DNA of 64,000 nucleotides from Leptolyngbya boryana PCC 6306 (GTDB lineage Bacteria > Cyanobacteriota > Cyanobacteriia > Leptolyngbyales > Leptolyngbyaceae): NCBI RefSeq assembly GCF_000353285.1, contig NZ_KB731324.1, positions 1,196,577 to 1,260,576 on the forward strand, given 5' to 3'. Both the position numbers and the translations under genes were made by a program. Shown piece by piece: positions 17,880 through 27,229 of this stretch. Within the stretch, counting starts at the first letter, position 1. Every line of letters begins with the position of its first letter. The notes under the pieces were generated by a model, which saw only the letters and a list, made by a program, of their open reading frames with translations, was not told where the DNA came from and searched no databases.

Positions 17880-19517
17880 ATGCCTAAGAAAAAGACTGTT
17901 TCCATTCAAGAATTAGCAGAAACTCATCTCGGTTATGAAGACCTCCGCCCTGGACAAGAAGCTGCGATCGCATCAATCTTAGACCATCGTGACACCTTGG
18001 CAGTCATGCCAACAGGCTCAGGTAAATCGGCAATCTACCAACTTGCTGCCGCGCAAATTCCGGGTTCAACGATCGTCATTTCCCCGCTCTTAGCTCTACA
18101 ACGCGATCAAGTTGAATCGATCTCTCAGGATGACGTTGATGTCGGTCATGCTGCCGTTCTGAACTCGACAATCTCAGCAAGTCAGCGTTCTACGATTCTC
18201 GATCGCTGGAGACAAGGCGACCTCGAATTTCTCTTTCTTGCTCCAGAACAGTTCAATAATCCGGATACGATCGAGCTTCTTCAAGCTGCAAAACCTTCTT
18301 TATTCGTTGTGGATGAAGCGCATTGCATTAGTCAATGGGGACATGATTTTCGTCCTGATTACCTCCGGTTAGGAACCGTGATCGATGCAGTAGGACATCC
18401 GCCTATTCTGGCACTGACAGCAACTGCTTCTCCGCCTGTTCGCGAGGAAATCGTGCAGCGATTAGGGATGAACAATCCGCGCGTGATTGTTCGAGGCTTC
18501 AATCGACCCAATTTAAAGCTCTGTGTGAAGCGATACGAGAAAGATGACGATGAAAAGCGATCAGCATTTCTTCACCATGTACAAAAGCTGCAAAAGCCTG
18601 GAATTGTCTACGTAGCAACTCGAAAAATGACTGAGCAGCTTACCGCAGAATTAAACGAGGCTGGAGTTTCTGCGATCGCATATCATGCAGGACTCAAAGC
18701 CAAAGAGCGCGAACAGGCTCAAACTGCATTCATGAGCGATGAAGTAGAAGTAATCATTGCGACAACAGCTTTTGGCATGGGAATCGATAAGCCGAATGTT
18801 CGGTTTGTCTTGCACTACAACATCAGTGACTCGATCGATGCTTACTATCAAGAGATTGGACGAGCCGGACGAGATGGAAAACCTGCAGAAGCGATTCTGT
18901 TTTACACACCCGATGACTTAAATCTGCGAAAATTCTTCTCTGGCAGTGGCAAGCTTGATTCAGAAAAGATTGTAGAAGTTGCCCAAACGATTCAAGCTCA
19001 ACCTGAGCCGATTCATCCCAAAGATTTAAAAGAAGTCGTCAACCTCTCACAAACTAAACTCAAAGCAGCATTGTCACAGCTAGAAGGAGTTGGGATCGTT
19101 GAATCACTACCAACAGGTGAAGTCGTTGCAAGTGATGTTTCTGAGCTAGAGCAAGCAGCAGAAGCAGTTATCGAAGCTCAGGAACGAAAGATCCAAGTCG
19201 AGCGATCGCGCTTAGAAATGATGCGAGGTTATGCTGAAGTGCGAGAGTGCCGACGCAATTACTTACTCAACTACTTTGGCGAACACAAAGACGATCACTG
19301 TGGCATATGTGATAACTGTAGACGAGGAATTTCTGAGCCACAGTGCGATCGCAGACAGCCTTATGCACTCAATAGCGATGTAATCCATCGATCTTGGGGT
19401 AAAGGGATAGTCATGCGATACGAAGGCGACAAGATTGTGATTTTATTCGATCAAGTTGGATACAAAACCCTAAGTTTAGATGCCGCAGCATTCAGAGGAT
19501 TGCTCAGTCGGGTATAG
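17880..19517 (+). CDS. RecQ family ATP-dependent DNA helicase
   Basis: A 3'-5' DNA helicase of 545 residues. Helicase motifs are complete: [13 protein letters not shown], Walker [19 protein letters not shown] box [28 protein letters not shown], then [17 protein letters not shown] and [18 protein letters not shown] zinc-binding module follows ([13 protein letters not shown] and [10 protein letters not shown]). Instead of full RQC and HRDC domains, the protein ends in a short strand-rich module, [18 protein letters not shown], resembling the DUF3553 or SH3-like tail seen on some RecQ and UvrD helicases. A role in recombination repair is likely; a phage-defence link cannot be read from sequence. 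Confidence 0.9.
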   Translation: MPKKKTVSIQELAETHLGYEDLRPGQEAAIASILDHRDTLAVMPTGSGKSAIYQLAAAQIPGSTIVISPLLALQRDQVESISQDDVDVGHAAVLNSTISASQRSTILDRWRQGDLEFLFLAPEQFNNPDTIELLQAAKPSLFVVDEAHCISQWGHDFRPDYLRLGTVIDAVGHPPILALTATASPPVREEIVQRLGMNNPRVIVRGFNRPNLKLCVKRYEKDDDEKRSAFLHHVQKLQKPGIVYVATRKMTEQLTAELNEAGVSAIAYHAGLKAKEREQAQTAFMSDEVEVIIATTAFGMGIDKPNVRFVLHYNISDSIDAYYQEIGRAGRDGKPAEAILFYTPDDLNLRKFFSGSGKLDSEKIVEVAQTIQAQPEPIHPKDLKEVVNLSQTKLKAALSQLEGVGIVESLPTGEVVASDVSELEQAAEAVIEAQERKIQVERSRLEMMRGYAEVRECRRNYLLNYFGEHKDDHCGICDNCRRGISEPQCDRRQPYALNSDVIHRSWGKGIVMRYEGDKIVILFDQVGYKTLSLDAAAFRGLLSRV

Positions 19518-19600
19518 TGTTATGCCCCTATCTGTATACCCCTATCTGATTGATTGTCGTGAACAACAAATCTCTCTTGCTTAGTACGAATTTACCTCTT

Positions 19601-22600
19601 TTAGTTGCGATCGTTACTCTGCTGCATTCCTCCCAATGCAGAAACAATCACCCCTGCTTCACCACTAATCCGCCAAAGTGTCCGGCTCGCCTCTTTACTG
19701 ACTAGCTCATATTCGCCTCGAAACGCTTCAATCAAAGACGGAATTGCAGATTTTGCTTCAGGTCCAATACAGCCCAGCGCATAAGCCGCCACCCATCGAA
19801 CTTGCCAATCCTCATCCTTAAGCGCCGCAATCAGGGCTGGAATTGCAGGCTTTGCAGCAGAATTGAAGCTTGCTAGCACCCAGGCTGCACTACTCCGGAC
19901 AAAGGGTGTCTTGGCATCCAGCGCACTCACTAAAGCAGGAATGGCACTGACCCCCAACTTCCCTAACGTCGCGATCGCTTCTGTGCAGACCCGTCGATCT
20001 TCATCACGCAATCGCTCAACTAAGGCAGGAATAGCCGTTCGCGCTTCTGGACCAATATTCCCGATCGCACGGGCGACTTCTCGTCGGACAGACCAATCAC
20101 GATCCTGAAACTCTCGAATCAAAGCCGGAAGCACATCTTTTGAAGCAGCTCCTAATTCGCCCAATTCGCGAATTGCCTCAATGCGATCGACAGTATCTCC
20201 AGTCGAAAGCATCGGGGTTAAGCGTCTCATGCGCTGGTCAATTTGGGATTTTCTCAGTACCTCAGCACTCAAGCCCACTCTTTGACCTAATTGCTCCAAC
20301 ACAGAATCAGGCACATCAATCTCAGCACTGCGAGTTAAGCAACAATCTCGCATTGCCATGAGAAAACCCTGAATCGTATCAGGCGAACCCGGCATCGCAT
20401 CAGCTTGTATCAACCAGTTGTCCCAAGCAGATCGATCGTCTTGATAAAGCTCAACCAGATGCAACGCTGCTAGACATTCTGCAAGTGGATCAAGCGCAAA
20501 ACAAATTTGATCTTGAGCAGGCCCGATCGCTTGGACAATTCGCAGCCGTCTTTCTAAATGCTTTAGTCTAATTTTAACTTCGTCTTCTTCTGCTTTAGTC
20601 TTGGCTTTGAGTGCTTCGAGAATGGCTTCACGCTTTGCTGGTGCAGGACGGTAATAGTGCTTTAAACACTCCCAAGCAATGATTTTGGCATCTTCATGCA
20701 CCATGAGATTGTCAGGCTCATCTTCGGCAGTATCTCGATTGAGTTCATTCAAATAGCTCAACATCAAGTCTGGAATATTATCTGGCAATGTATCTTCACT
20801 GCCGTCTTTTTTAGCAATCATTTGCTCAGCGTAAAGCTTTGCCAGTAGCACGGTAATATTGCGCTGACCGACCATCTTCGAGAGTTGGCTACACGCATCA
20901 AAGTACTCTGGATCAGTGAAAAGCTCCCGCTTGCTGCGCTGATTCAGATAAGCTTCGAGGAAGGATGACAGACGATTGCCTTCAATCCGAAGCGGCTTCA
21001 CCGTTGTTTTGGGAACTTCATCTAACGTTTCTTCAACTCGCGAAGTCACAATCAAAGCATTCGCTGGAAAATCAGGGTGCCCAGGACGAATCTGCTGACG
21101 GGTTTCTTCGCTCAGTTCAGACAATCGATCGACAATCACCAAAATCCGTCTCTGCCGCAGCAATTTTTCCAAAAATTCATCACTAATCGGCTCAGCCGCA
21201 TCAATTAGAGCTTGCAGCTGTCCTCGAATCGCTTCTCGGAACGGATTCTTATCCTCTGGTAATTTGAAGTCTAACTCTTGCTCAAGCAATACAGGCAACA
21301 TCCGATGACGGCTCAACCGCTCTAGCTTATTGTCTGACATCGACCATTTAGCAAGATGGCAAGCCAAGCTCGTTTTACCAATGCCCCCTTCACCCCAAAT
21401 CAGTAAACACTGCCGACCATCCCAGAACGTGGTATGCAGATCCTCACTACACAGTTCTGCGATCGCATTGCCATCCATGACCACTGGAATCGGAATATAG
21501 ACTTTACGATCATTGACCGTATTCTTGTGGGCAAAGGCTTCGCGGGCAACTTCAATTTGCTGCCCGACCCAAGCATCTAGGACTCTCGGATGATAGTGAA
21601 ACCAACCGACAAATAAGACAAATCTCAGCGGGATTTTGATACTGCCACCTGTCGGACTTGGAATCTCAAAATCCGTGTAGGGCTGAAGGACATTGTTCAA
21701 CTTCAGGAGCCAGATCGGACGAATGAGCAGCACTATCAGCCAAAGAGACGGCATCGCCAGTAGATAGGCTACAATTCCTGCGGTTGCTGGATTCGCTTGT
21801 GCCCACTCCCAGGTTTGCTCAAACAAACGCGAGTCTTTCTCATTTTTCAGCGATTTCAGCGATCGACGAACCGAATTCGTCACATCCTCATTAAAAGACG
21901 CTTGCGGATCTTCCAGAATTGGGAGTGCCGTCTCTAGCGTGCTGTAAGCCGCACTCAGTTCGTCAGCAGAGAGTTTGGCTGCTCTATCTTGTAAAGCTCC
22001 AGCCAGCCGACCCACGGCAAAGGCTGAATTGACTCGAACTCCTACATTTTCATCTTTCAAAGCATTCACTAATTCAGGTAATGCCGATCGCGCTTCTAAC
22101 CCAATCCGTCCTAAGGCAGTTGCAGCGCTCGCTCGCACATCTTTATCGAAATCTTTGAGTAATCTTGTCAAGTCAGGAACTGCGGGTTCTGACTGACTTC
22201 CAATCCGTCCTAAGGCAGATGCGGCAAATGATCGCGTATTGCGATCCGGGTTTTGTAATGCCCGAGCTAATTGCGGAACTGCTTCAGCCGCATAGCCTTC
22301 TAATGTTCCTAGCGTTGTCGCGGTTGCAACTCGAATTTCAGAATCCGGATCTGCAAGCAGTTGCGCCAAGATCGGCACCGCAGGTTTTGCGTCTTGTCCT
22401 AACTTACTTAATGCAATGACTGCCGCTTTTTTAAATTCACGCTCCTGTGAGCTCAAAGTATCCATCAAAGCTGCAATCGCGGGTTTGGCTTGCGAGCCTG
22501 CCGCTGCGATCGCATCAACCGCCTTGACTCGCACCTTCAAATTCGGATCTGCAAGTGCACTAATCAAATCTGTGATGGCGAGACTGGCTTCAGTCCCTGC

Positions 22601-23071
22601 ATTCGTTAATGCCTGAGCCGCCGCAATTTTAATTTCAGTATCTTTATCCTTGAGGGCAGTAACTTGAGCAGCAACCGCTTCTTTTCCAGGATTTTCAATC
22701 TTTGTAAATGCATCGAGTGCCGCTAGCCGAATCGCTTTTGGGCTAGCACTGACTAAATTACTCAAGACCGGAATCGCTGAGCGCGCATTCAACTCACCCA
22801 AGGCTACGATCGCAAAAATTCGGTTTTTCTGCGGCTCTTTCTCATCTCTCGCGAGCTGAATCAGCGTTTTGATGGCAGGATTGCCCTGTCGTTTCAGCGC
22901 AGCAATTGCAGATTGAGACTGCGTTTCTGCTGCCAGTTTCCGAACACCTGCTGGACTCGTTTGAGCGAGTCCAGCCCGAGGGATCAGCACACTCGTGAGA
23001 CACAGCAGTGTGACTTGGCTAGCGAGAAAAACGATTTTGCGGGTGTGCGATGCCATAGAAAAAGCCTGCAA
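19601..23071 (-). CDS. HEAT-repeat / NACHT-like NTPase / HEAT-repeat membrane protein
   Basis: A 1156-residue protein in five parts. Residues 1-37 look like a signal peptide or anchor; about 45-365 hold some nine HEAT repeats of 36 residues (for example DFDKDVRASAATALGRIG); 432-458 form a membrane segment (TAGIVAYLLAMPSLWLIVLL); 520-720 are a P-loop NTPase of NACHT/STAND type, with Walker A GEGGIGKTSLA at 560-570, a Walker B-like RILVIVDRLSEL at 642-653 and VTSR at about 675; about 985-1145 hold a second HEAT array. The usual reading of such proteins is a ligand-sensing ATPase switch; several STAND proteins act in defence or programmed death, but this is inference. If the signal is cleaved, the first HEAT array is outside and the NTPase inside. 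It is convergent with RecQ. Start could be ATG 23071 or 23056. Confidence 0.82.
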   Translation of the reverse strand: MQAFSMASHTRKIVFLASQVTLLCLTSVLIPRAGLAQTSPAGVRKLAAETQSQSAIAALKRQGNPAIKTLIQLARDEKEPQKNRIFAIVALGELNARSAIPVLSNLVSASPKAIRLAALDAFTKIENPGKEAVAAQVTALKDKDTEIKIAAAQALTNAGTEASLAITDLISALADPNLKVRVKAVDAIAAAGSQAKPAIAALMDTLSSQEREFKKAAVIALSKLGQDAKPAVPILAQLLADPDSEIRVATATTLGTLEGYAAEAVPQLARALQNPDRNTRSFAASALGRIGSQSEPAVPDLTRLLKDFDKDVRASAATALGRIGLEARSALPELVNALKDENVGVRVNSAFAVGRLAGALQDRAAKLSADELSAAYSTLETALPILEDPQASFNEDVTNSVRRSLKSLKNEKDSRLFEQTWEWAQANPATAGIVAYLLAMPSLWLIVLLIRPIWLLKLNNVLQPYTDFEIPSPTGGSIKIPLRFVLFVGWFHYHPRVLDAWVGQQIEVAREAFAHKNTVNDRKVYIPIPVVMDGNAIAELCSEDLHTTFWDGRQCLLIWGEGGIGKTSLACHLAKWSMSDNKLERLSRHRMLPVLLEQELDFKLPEDKNPFREAIRGQLQALIDAAEPISDEFLEKLLRQRRILVIVDRLSELSEETRQQIRPGHPDFPANALIVTSRVEETLDEVPKTTVKPLRIEGNRLSSFLEAYLNQRSKRELFTDPEYFDACSQLSKMVGQRNITVLLAKLYAEQMIAKKDGSEDTLPDNIPDLMLSYLNELNRDTAEDEPDNLMVHEDAKIIAWECLKHYYRPAPAKREAILEALKAKTKAEEDEVKIRLKHLERRLRIVQAIGPAQDQICFALDPLAECLAALHLVELYQDDRSAWDNWLIQADAMPGSPDTIQGFLMAMRDCCLTRSAEIDVPDSVLEQLGQRVGLSAEVLRKSQIDQRMRRLTPMLSTGDTVDRIEAIRELGELGAASKDVLPALIREFQDRDWSVRREVARAIGNIGPEARTAIPALVERLRDEDRRVCTEAIATLGKLGVSAIPALVSALDAKTPFVRSSAAWVLASFNSAAKPAIPALIAALKDEDWQVRWVAAYALGCIGPEAKSAIPSLIEAFRGEYELVSKEASRTLWRISGEAGVIVSALGGMQQSNDRN

Positions 23072-23541
23072 ACGAGGATGAGTCGTGTGCAGGGCTACGA
23101 TTCGGATTTGAATGCGTAAGTGTCATGATGGTGAGTTTTACAGAAATAACCTCCGTAAAATTCCATGTCTTCAAAAACGATGCAGCCCTGACTGCGTAAT
23201 AGTTCCCATCAAGATCACGCAAATAACGTCGATCGTGGGGTTGACAGTGGCAGATTTCTTATGGCAAAACAGAGTGAGGGAAGATAAGTATTTATCCTCA
23301 GTGGAAATCCCAGTGACAATGCGAACCCAGATTCAGTGATCTCACTCAATCGTTGTCATAGATTCACTACAAATTTAAACTTTCTTTAACTACTATTCAC
23401 TATTTCTAATCTTTTCCATATACTACTTTCATGAGCAAAGCGCGGTTGCTGAAACCGCCAGTCAGACGAGTTTCTCGTTTTCATATCCTCGTACAAGTTT
23501 TCGCACTATCAAATAAACCTCTATACTCTGGGAGTAAAGTT
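23072..23541. other. Intergenic region
   Basis: About 470 bases between the divergent HEAT-NTPase gene and a small membrane protein gene. AT-rich between 23340 and 23430. It must hold both promoters. Short frames reading through it show no family resemblance. No repeat or RNA gene was recognised. Confidence 0.4.
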
Positions 23542-23919
23542 ATGACCTTGGCTAACAGTCAAAGCCCTGAAACTTCTGCTGTCTTGTTTACACTGAAAAG
23601 CTTCTCGGTTTGGGTTTTCACGCTGACTGTCTGCATGATTGTGATTGGCTTCCCAGTCTTTGTTTTAGTTGTCTCAGTGAGCGCACTCGCGGCGTTTGTC
23701 TTGGACACGATTTTGCCATTTAGCTCGATCTTATTTGTTTCGATTAGCGTTCTGGGTGTGCACGCAGTTGGCGTAATGCTGGCTGCTGCTTGGCTGACCT
23801 CAAAAGGTATCCATCCCCAAGAAGTTGATTTCTTACGGTGGTTAAGCGGCAACGAAAACCCTCTGCATACTTCTGTGTATGCTTCTTGCCCCTTGACCTG
23901 CAACCTGACTGAAGAGTAA
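23542..23919 (+). CDS. Small membrane protein of unknown function
   Basis: From ATG 23542, preceded by GGGAGTAAAG, the protein has 125 residues. Two or three hydrophobic segments fill residues 20-95 (VWVFTLTVCMIVIGFPVFVL, a second with SALAAFVLDTILPF, and a third). The tail is short and polar with two cysteines (SVYASCPLTCNLTEE). The open frame extends upstream to 23431 without a start signal that looks better. It is followed by a strong terminator. Not recognised. Confidence 0.65.
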   Translation: MTLANSQSPETSAVLFTLKSFSVWVFTLTVCMIVIGFPVFVLVVSVSALAAFVLDTILPFSSILFVSISVLGVHAVGVMLAAAWLTSKGIHPQEVDFLRWLSGNENPLHTSVYASCPLTCNLTEE

Positions 23920-23961
23920 GGGTGCGTTGTTAATCATCATTCGGTGAACTGGTCTGACTCC

Positions 23962-23984
23962 CCCGACTTCGGTCGGGCTTTTTT
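23962..23984 (+). terminator. Rho-independent terminator
   Basis: CCCGAC at 23962-23967, loop TTCG, then GTCGGG at 23972-23977, followed by CTTTTTT. The TTCG tetraloop makes it very stable. It ends the transcript of the gene at 23542. Confidence 0.9.
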
Positions 23985-24128
23985 ATGAGAATATGCTTTA
24001 CATTTCTTAATTATATTGAGAAGGTTGATCCCGATTTATGATGATTGGGCGATCGAGCGAACTCCGGATTTCTACGGAAAAAGCAGAAAACGGGATCGTG
24101 TGCTGTTGAAATTATTAAACGAGTCGTG

Positions 24129-25244
24129 ATGTTAAAGTTGCCAATTCCAGTTTGTCTGATTGTGGGAACCCGTCCGGAAGCGATTAAGATGGCTCCAGTG
24201 ATTCAGGCATTTCAGCGATCGCCTTTGTTCGAGACTCAGATTGTGCTGACCGGACAACATCGCGAGATGGTTGATCAGGTGATGAATTTTTTTGAATTGT
24301 CGCCGCAGCATGATTTAGCGATTATGCAGCCGAAGCAAAGCTTGACGGATATTACGTGTTGGGCGCTGCGAGGATTAGAGGAATTATTTCAGAAGCTTCA
24401 ACCCCGCATGGTTTTGGTACAAGGCGATACAACGACTGCATTTGCAGCAGCCCTGGCAGCGTTTTATCAAAAAATTCCGGTCGGACATGTCGAAGCAGGG
24501 CTGCGAACCGAGAATGTGTTTAATCCGTATCCAGAAGAAGCAAATCGACGATTAGTTTCCCAGATTACGCAACTTCACTTTGCGCCGACTTCGCTTTCGG
24601 TAGAAAATCTACAGAAATCAGGCGTTCTGGGAGAAATTCATCAGACGGGAAATACTGTGATTGATGCGTTGTTAACAGTTGCGAATCGTCAACCTGCTTG
24701 TGAGATTCCGGGACTGAATTGGTCGAAGTATCGAACGATCCTGGCAACTGTGCATCGGCGCGAGAATTGGGGGCAACCGATCGAAGACATCGCTCAAGGA
24801 TTTTTGAAGGTCTTGAATCAGTTTGAAGATACAGCTTTGTTGTTACCCTTGCATCGCAATCCGACCGTGCGAGAACCCTTGACCGCAATCTTGGGAGATC
24901 ACCCGCGCGTCTTTTTAACAGAGCCATTGGATTACACCGAACTCGTCGGCGCAATGCAGCGGTGTTATCTATTGCTAACGGATTCAGGCGGAATTCAAGA
25001 AGAAGCGCCGAGTCTGGGTAAGCCCGTGTTGGTGCTGCGAGAAACGACAGAGCGACCGGAAGCAGTGATGGCGGGAACCGCAAAATTGATTGGAACAAAT
25101 CCCGATCGTATTTTGCAGGAAGCTGGAACGTTATTGAGTGATGCAAGTGCGTATCAAACGATGGCGAATGCAGTCAGTCCGTTCGGAGATGGACTGGCAT
25201 CAGAACGGATTGTCCAGATTGTTGAACGGTATTTGAATGCGTAG
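24129..25244 (+). CDS. wecB: UDP-N-acetylglucosamine 2-epimerase (non-hydrolysing)
   Basis: Converts UDP-GlcNAc to UDP-ManNAc for surface polysaccharide synthesis. From ATG 24129 it has 371 residues, normal for WecB/MnaA. Motifs: IVGTRPEAIKMAPVI at the start, VQGDTTTAFAAALAAFY, VGHVEAGLRTENVFNPYPEE, TVHRRENWG and LLTDSGGIQEEAPSLGKPVL. The larger open frame from 24045 begins at a non-ATG codon and adds no conserved sequence. It stands alone, far from the sugar operon at 45856-53514, with a dispersed repeat 16 bases after its stop. Confidence 0.92.
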   Translation: MLKLPIPVCLIVGTRPEAIKMAPVIQAFQRSPLFETQIVLTGQHREMVDQVMNFFELSPQHDLAIMQPKQSLTDITCWALRGLEELFQKLQPRMVLVQGDTTTAFAAALAAFYQKIPVGHVEAGLRTENVFNPYPEEANRRLVSQITQLHFAPTSLSVENLQKSGVLGEIHQTGNTVIDALLTVANRQPACEIPGLNWSKYRTILATVHRRENWGQPIEDIAQGFLKVLNQFEDTALLLPLHRNPTVREPLTAILGDHPRVFLTEPLDYTELVGAMQRCYLLLTDSGGIQEEAPSLGKPVLVLRETTERPEAVMAGTAKLIGTNPDRILQEAGTLLSDASAYQTMANAVSPFGDGLASERIVQIVERYLNA

Positions 25245-25259
25245 CAAGCCCTAAATCTA

Positions 25260-25316
25260 ATGGGGAGATAGGGGGAAGATCTGAAATCATGGTTGCTTCT
25301 CCCCATCTCCCCATCA
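25260..25316. repeat. Dispersed hairpin repeat, copy B
   Basis: ATGGGGAGATAGGGGGAAG at the left pairs with CTTCTCCCCATCTCCCCAT at the right, leaving a loop that starts ATCTGAAATCATGG. The core is the same as in copy A at 6961-7036. On either strand this gives a long hairpin just after wecB. Confidence 0.8.
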
Positions 25317-25376
25317 ATTTTTTGAATCAGCGATCGCGATTCGATCTCTGATTCAACGTCGAAACGCTCCAATCTA

Positions 25377-26645
25377 TCAGACAAATGAGCGAATAATTTC
25401 TCCTTCGTGCTGTTTGCCTTTCAACATGCGATTCCAATAAACCCAGGGCAGCACATGTCGCTTGAGAATCCACATACTGTAGCGTTCCTGAGTCGGATCG
25501 AGTGGAAAACTCGGCTCTGGCTTACCGTCATAGTCAAACTCTGCCAAAATCGTTTTGCCAAATCCAGTAATCAAGGGACAACAGCTATAGCCGTTGTAAT
25601 TTCCTTCTAAGGGTCGCTTCTGCAAATGACTGAGTAGATTTTGTACGAGTACAGGTGCTTCTTTACGAATGGCAGCAGCCGTTTTCGAGGTCGGCAACGA
25701 AGAAGCATCGCCGAGACTAAACACATTGGGATAGCGCTGATGCTGCAACGTGTGTTTATGCACATCTACCCAACCTCCCGGCGCAGAGACAGCCAGCGGA
25801 CTATTTTTGATAAAGTCCGGAGCGCTCATCGGTGGAGCCACATGCAGAATCTCATAGGGCATTACGATCGTTTCAGTCCCCGCATCGGTGGTGACTTCAA
25901 AAACGGCTTCCTTCGCTTCACCCCGAATTTCCTTGAGATTATGTTTCGTTTTCAGCTGAATTCCTTTGCGTTCGACAACTTGCATTAAAGGAGAGACAAA
26001 TGTTTCGATCGCAAAAATCTTAGGGCCGGCTGTGCAGTAAAGCAGATTCGCTTTTTCTCGCACTCCATTGCGGCGAAAAATCTCGTCCGCCAAGTACATA
26101 ATTTTTTGAGGCGCACCCGCACATTTAATCGGCGTTGCCGGAAAGGTAAATAAGACATTCCCTCCCTTAAAGTTATTCAGCAATTCCCAAGTGTAGTTTG
26201 CGCCTGCGATCGCATAGTTACTACACACGCCATTTTTACCCAATGCTTCTTCTAATCCTGGAATTGCCTTCCAGTTTAGTTGAATGCCAGGGCAGACGAC
26301 CAACGCTTCGTAAGATACGGTTTTGCCATCGCGGGTTTGCAACTGATTTTGTTCAGGATCAAAAGATTCAACTGCGTCTTGAATCCATTTCACACCGTTC
26401 GGAATGCAATTTTGCTCGGGTTGCACGGTGTCTTCATAGGAATAGCAGCCTGCGCCAACCATCGTCCAAGCAGGCTGATAATAATGCTGAGAGGATGGCT
26501 CAATAATCAGAACATCTAGGGCTGCATCCTGAGCGATTAATTGTGCAGCAACCGTAATTCCGGCAGCCCCTCCTCCGACAATGACAATCTGATGCTGTAG
26601 GGATTGAGACGTTGAAAATGTTGAATCGGTGGATGTGGCAGTCAT
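25377..26645 (-). CDS. Sulfide:quinone-oxidoreductase-like FAD protein
   Basis: Flavoprotein of the two-dinucleotide-binding-domain family, 422 residues. The FAD loop is IVGGGAAGITVAAQL, followed by EPSSQHYYQPAWTMVGAG, a strong mark of SQR type II and related enzymes. Other family marks are IQLNWKAIPGLEEALG, a cysteine in PIKCAGAPQKIMYLADE, FSLGDASSLPTSKTAAAIRKE and CCPLITGFGKTILAEFDYDG. It would oxidise sulfide or persulfide and reduce quinone at the membrane. Cyanobacterial homologues serve in sulfide detoxification. A type II NADH dehydrogenase is less likely because of the cysteines and the C-terminal amphipathic end (HVLPWVYWNRMLKG). Confidence 0.82.
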   Translation of the reverse strand: MTATSTDSTFSTSQSLQHQIVIVGGGAAGITVAAQLIAQDAALDVLIIEPSSQHYYQPAWTMVGAGCYSYEDTVQPEQNCIPNGVKWIQDAVESFDPEQNQLQTRDGKTVSYEALVVCPGIQLNWKAIPGLEEALGKNGVCSNYAIAGANYTWELLNNFKGGNVLFTFPATPIKCAGAPQKIMYLADEIFRRNGVREKANLLYCTAGPKIFAIETFVSPLMQVVERKGIQLKTKHNLKEIRGEAKEAVFEVTTDAGTETIVMPYEILHVAPPMSAPDFIKNSPLAVSAPGGWVDVHKHTLQHQRYPNVFSLGDASSLPTSKTAAAIRKEAPVLVQNLLSHLQKRPLEGNYNGYSCCPLITGFGKTILAEFDYDGKPEPSFPLDPTQERYSMWILKRHVLPWVYWNRMLKGKQHEGEIIRSFV

Positions 26646-26899
26646 AGATACAGACTTGTGATCGATGAATTTGAGAATTCGAGGCTGCCGTCATTGTCTC
26701 GCAAAAATCTAGCCTGTTCTGAATTTTAAGAGGAATTTTACAATGCTTTGCTTTTGGCAGTGCTAAAAAACTACGCCATTTTGGCTACATAAATAGCAAG
26801 ATATGCCCTATTTCTAAATTCAAACCGATACCTTATACATAACAGCTTCAAATCAAAGTTGTTAACCACAAAAAACATTCAACCCAAACGGAGAACATC

Positions 26900-27118
26900 A
26901 TGATTATCAATGAATTGACCTATCAAGAAATCGCAGTTGAAGCAAACGAACTCGAAGGTGGACTTGATCTTTCGATCACTGGTAACTACTACAAACAAGA
27001 GCTTTCGGCTATGCAATCGGGCACAACGTCTGGCCCTCTTGGTACAGCATCGTTCGCTAATGCTCAACACGTGAAAATCAACTCAGGTGGTTTTAGCATG
27101 ATCGCATTGGGTGCATAA
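26900..27118 (+). CDS. Double-glycine leader peptide 1 (bacteriocin- or RiPP-like precursor)
   Basis: A 72-residue precursor. The leader is 21 residues (MIINELTYQEIAVEANELEGG) counted to the GG, and resembles the leaders cut and exported by peptidase-containing ABC transporters. The 51-residue core has no cysteine, is rich in Gly, Ser, Thr and Ala, and contains SGPLGTASFAN and GGFSMIALGA. It shares its plan with the peptide at 27230. Start is ATG 26900 with GGAGAAC 8 bases upstream. Nothing beside it encodes a transporter, protease or modification enzyme. It could be a class II bacteriocin, part of a two-peptide system or a signal peptide. Confidence 0.75.
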   Translation: MIINELTYQEIAVEANELEGGLDLSITGNYYKQELSAMQSGTTSGPLGTASFANAQHVKINSGGFSMIALGA

Positions 27119-27169
27119 GTTTAGAAAACCGATTTTTTTCTAAGCTGCTCTTCTCTTGAAGTTCGACAT

Positions 27170-27205
27170 AAATCGCGTATTTAATACTTCTTGAATGCGC
27201 GATTT
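27170..27205 (+). terminator. Hairpin between the two leader peptides, terminator or attenuator
   Basis: AAATCGCGTATT (27170-27181) pairs with AATGCGCGATTT (27194-27205), one G-U pair, 12-base loop, followed by TTATTCTTTTT. This may lower expression of the second peptide relative to the first. Confidence 0.6.
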
Positions 27206-27229
27206 TTATTCTTTTTGTAGGAGCCATTT

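Noticed and set aside
24045-24128. N-terminal extension of the WecB protein
   Set aside because: The extra residues are not like WecB and no ATG with a ribosome site starts them.
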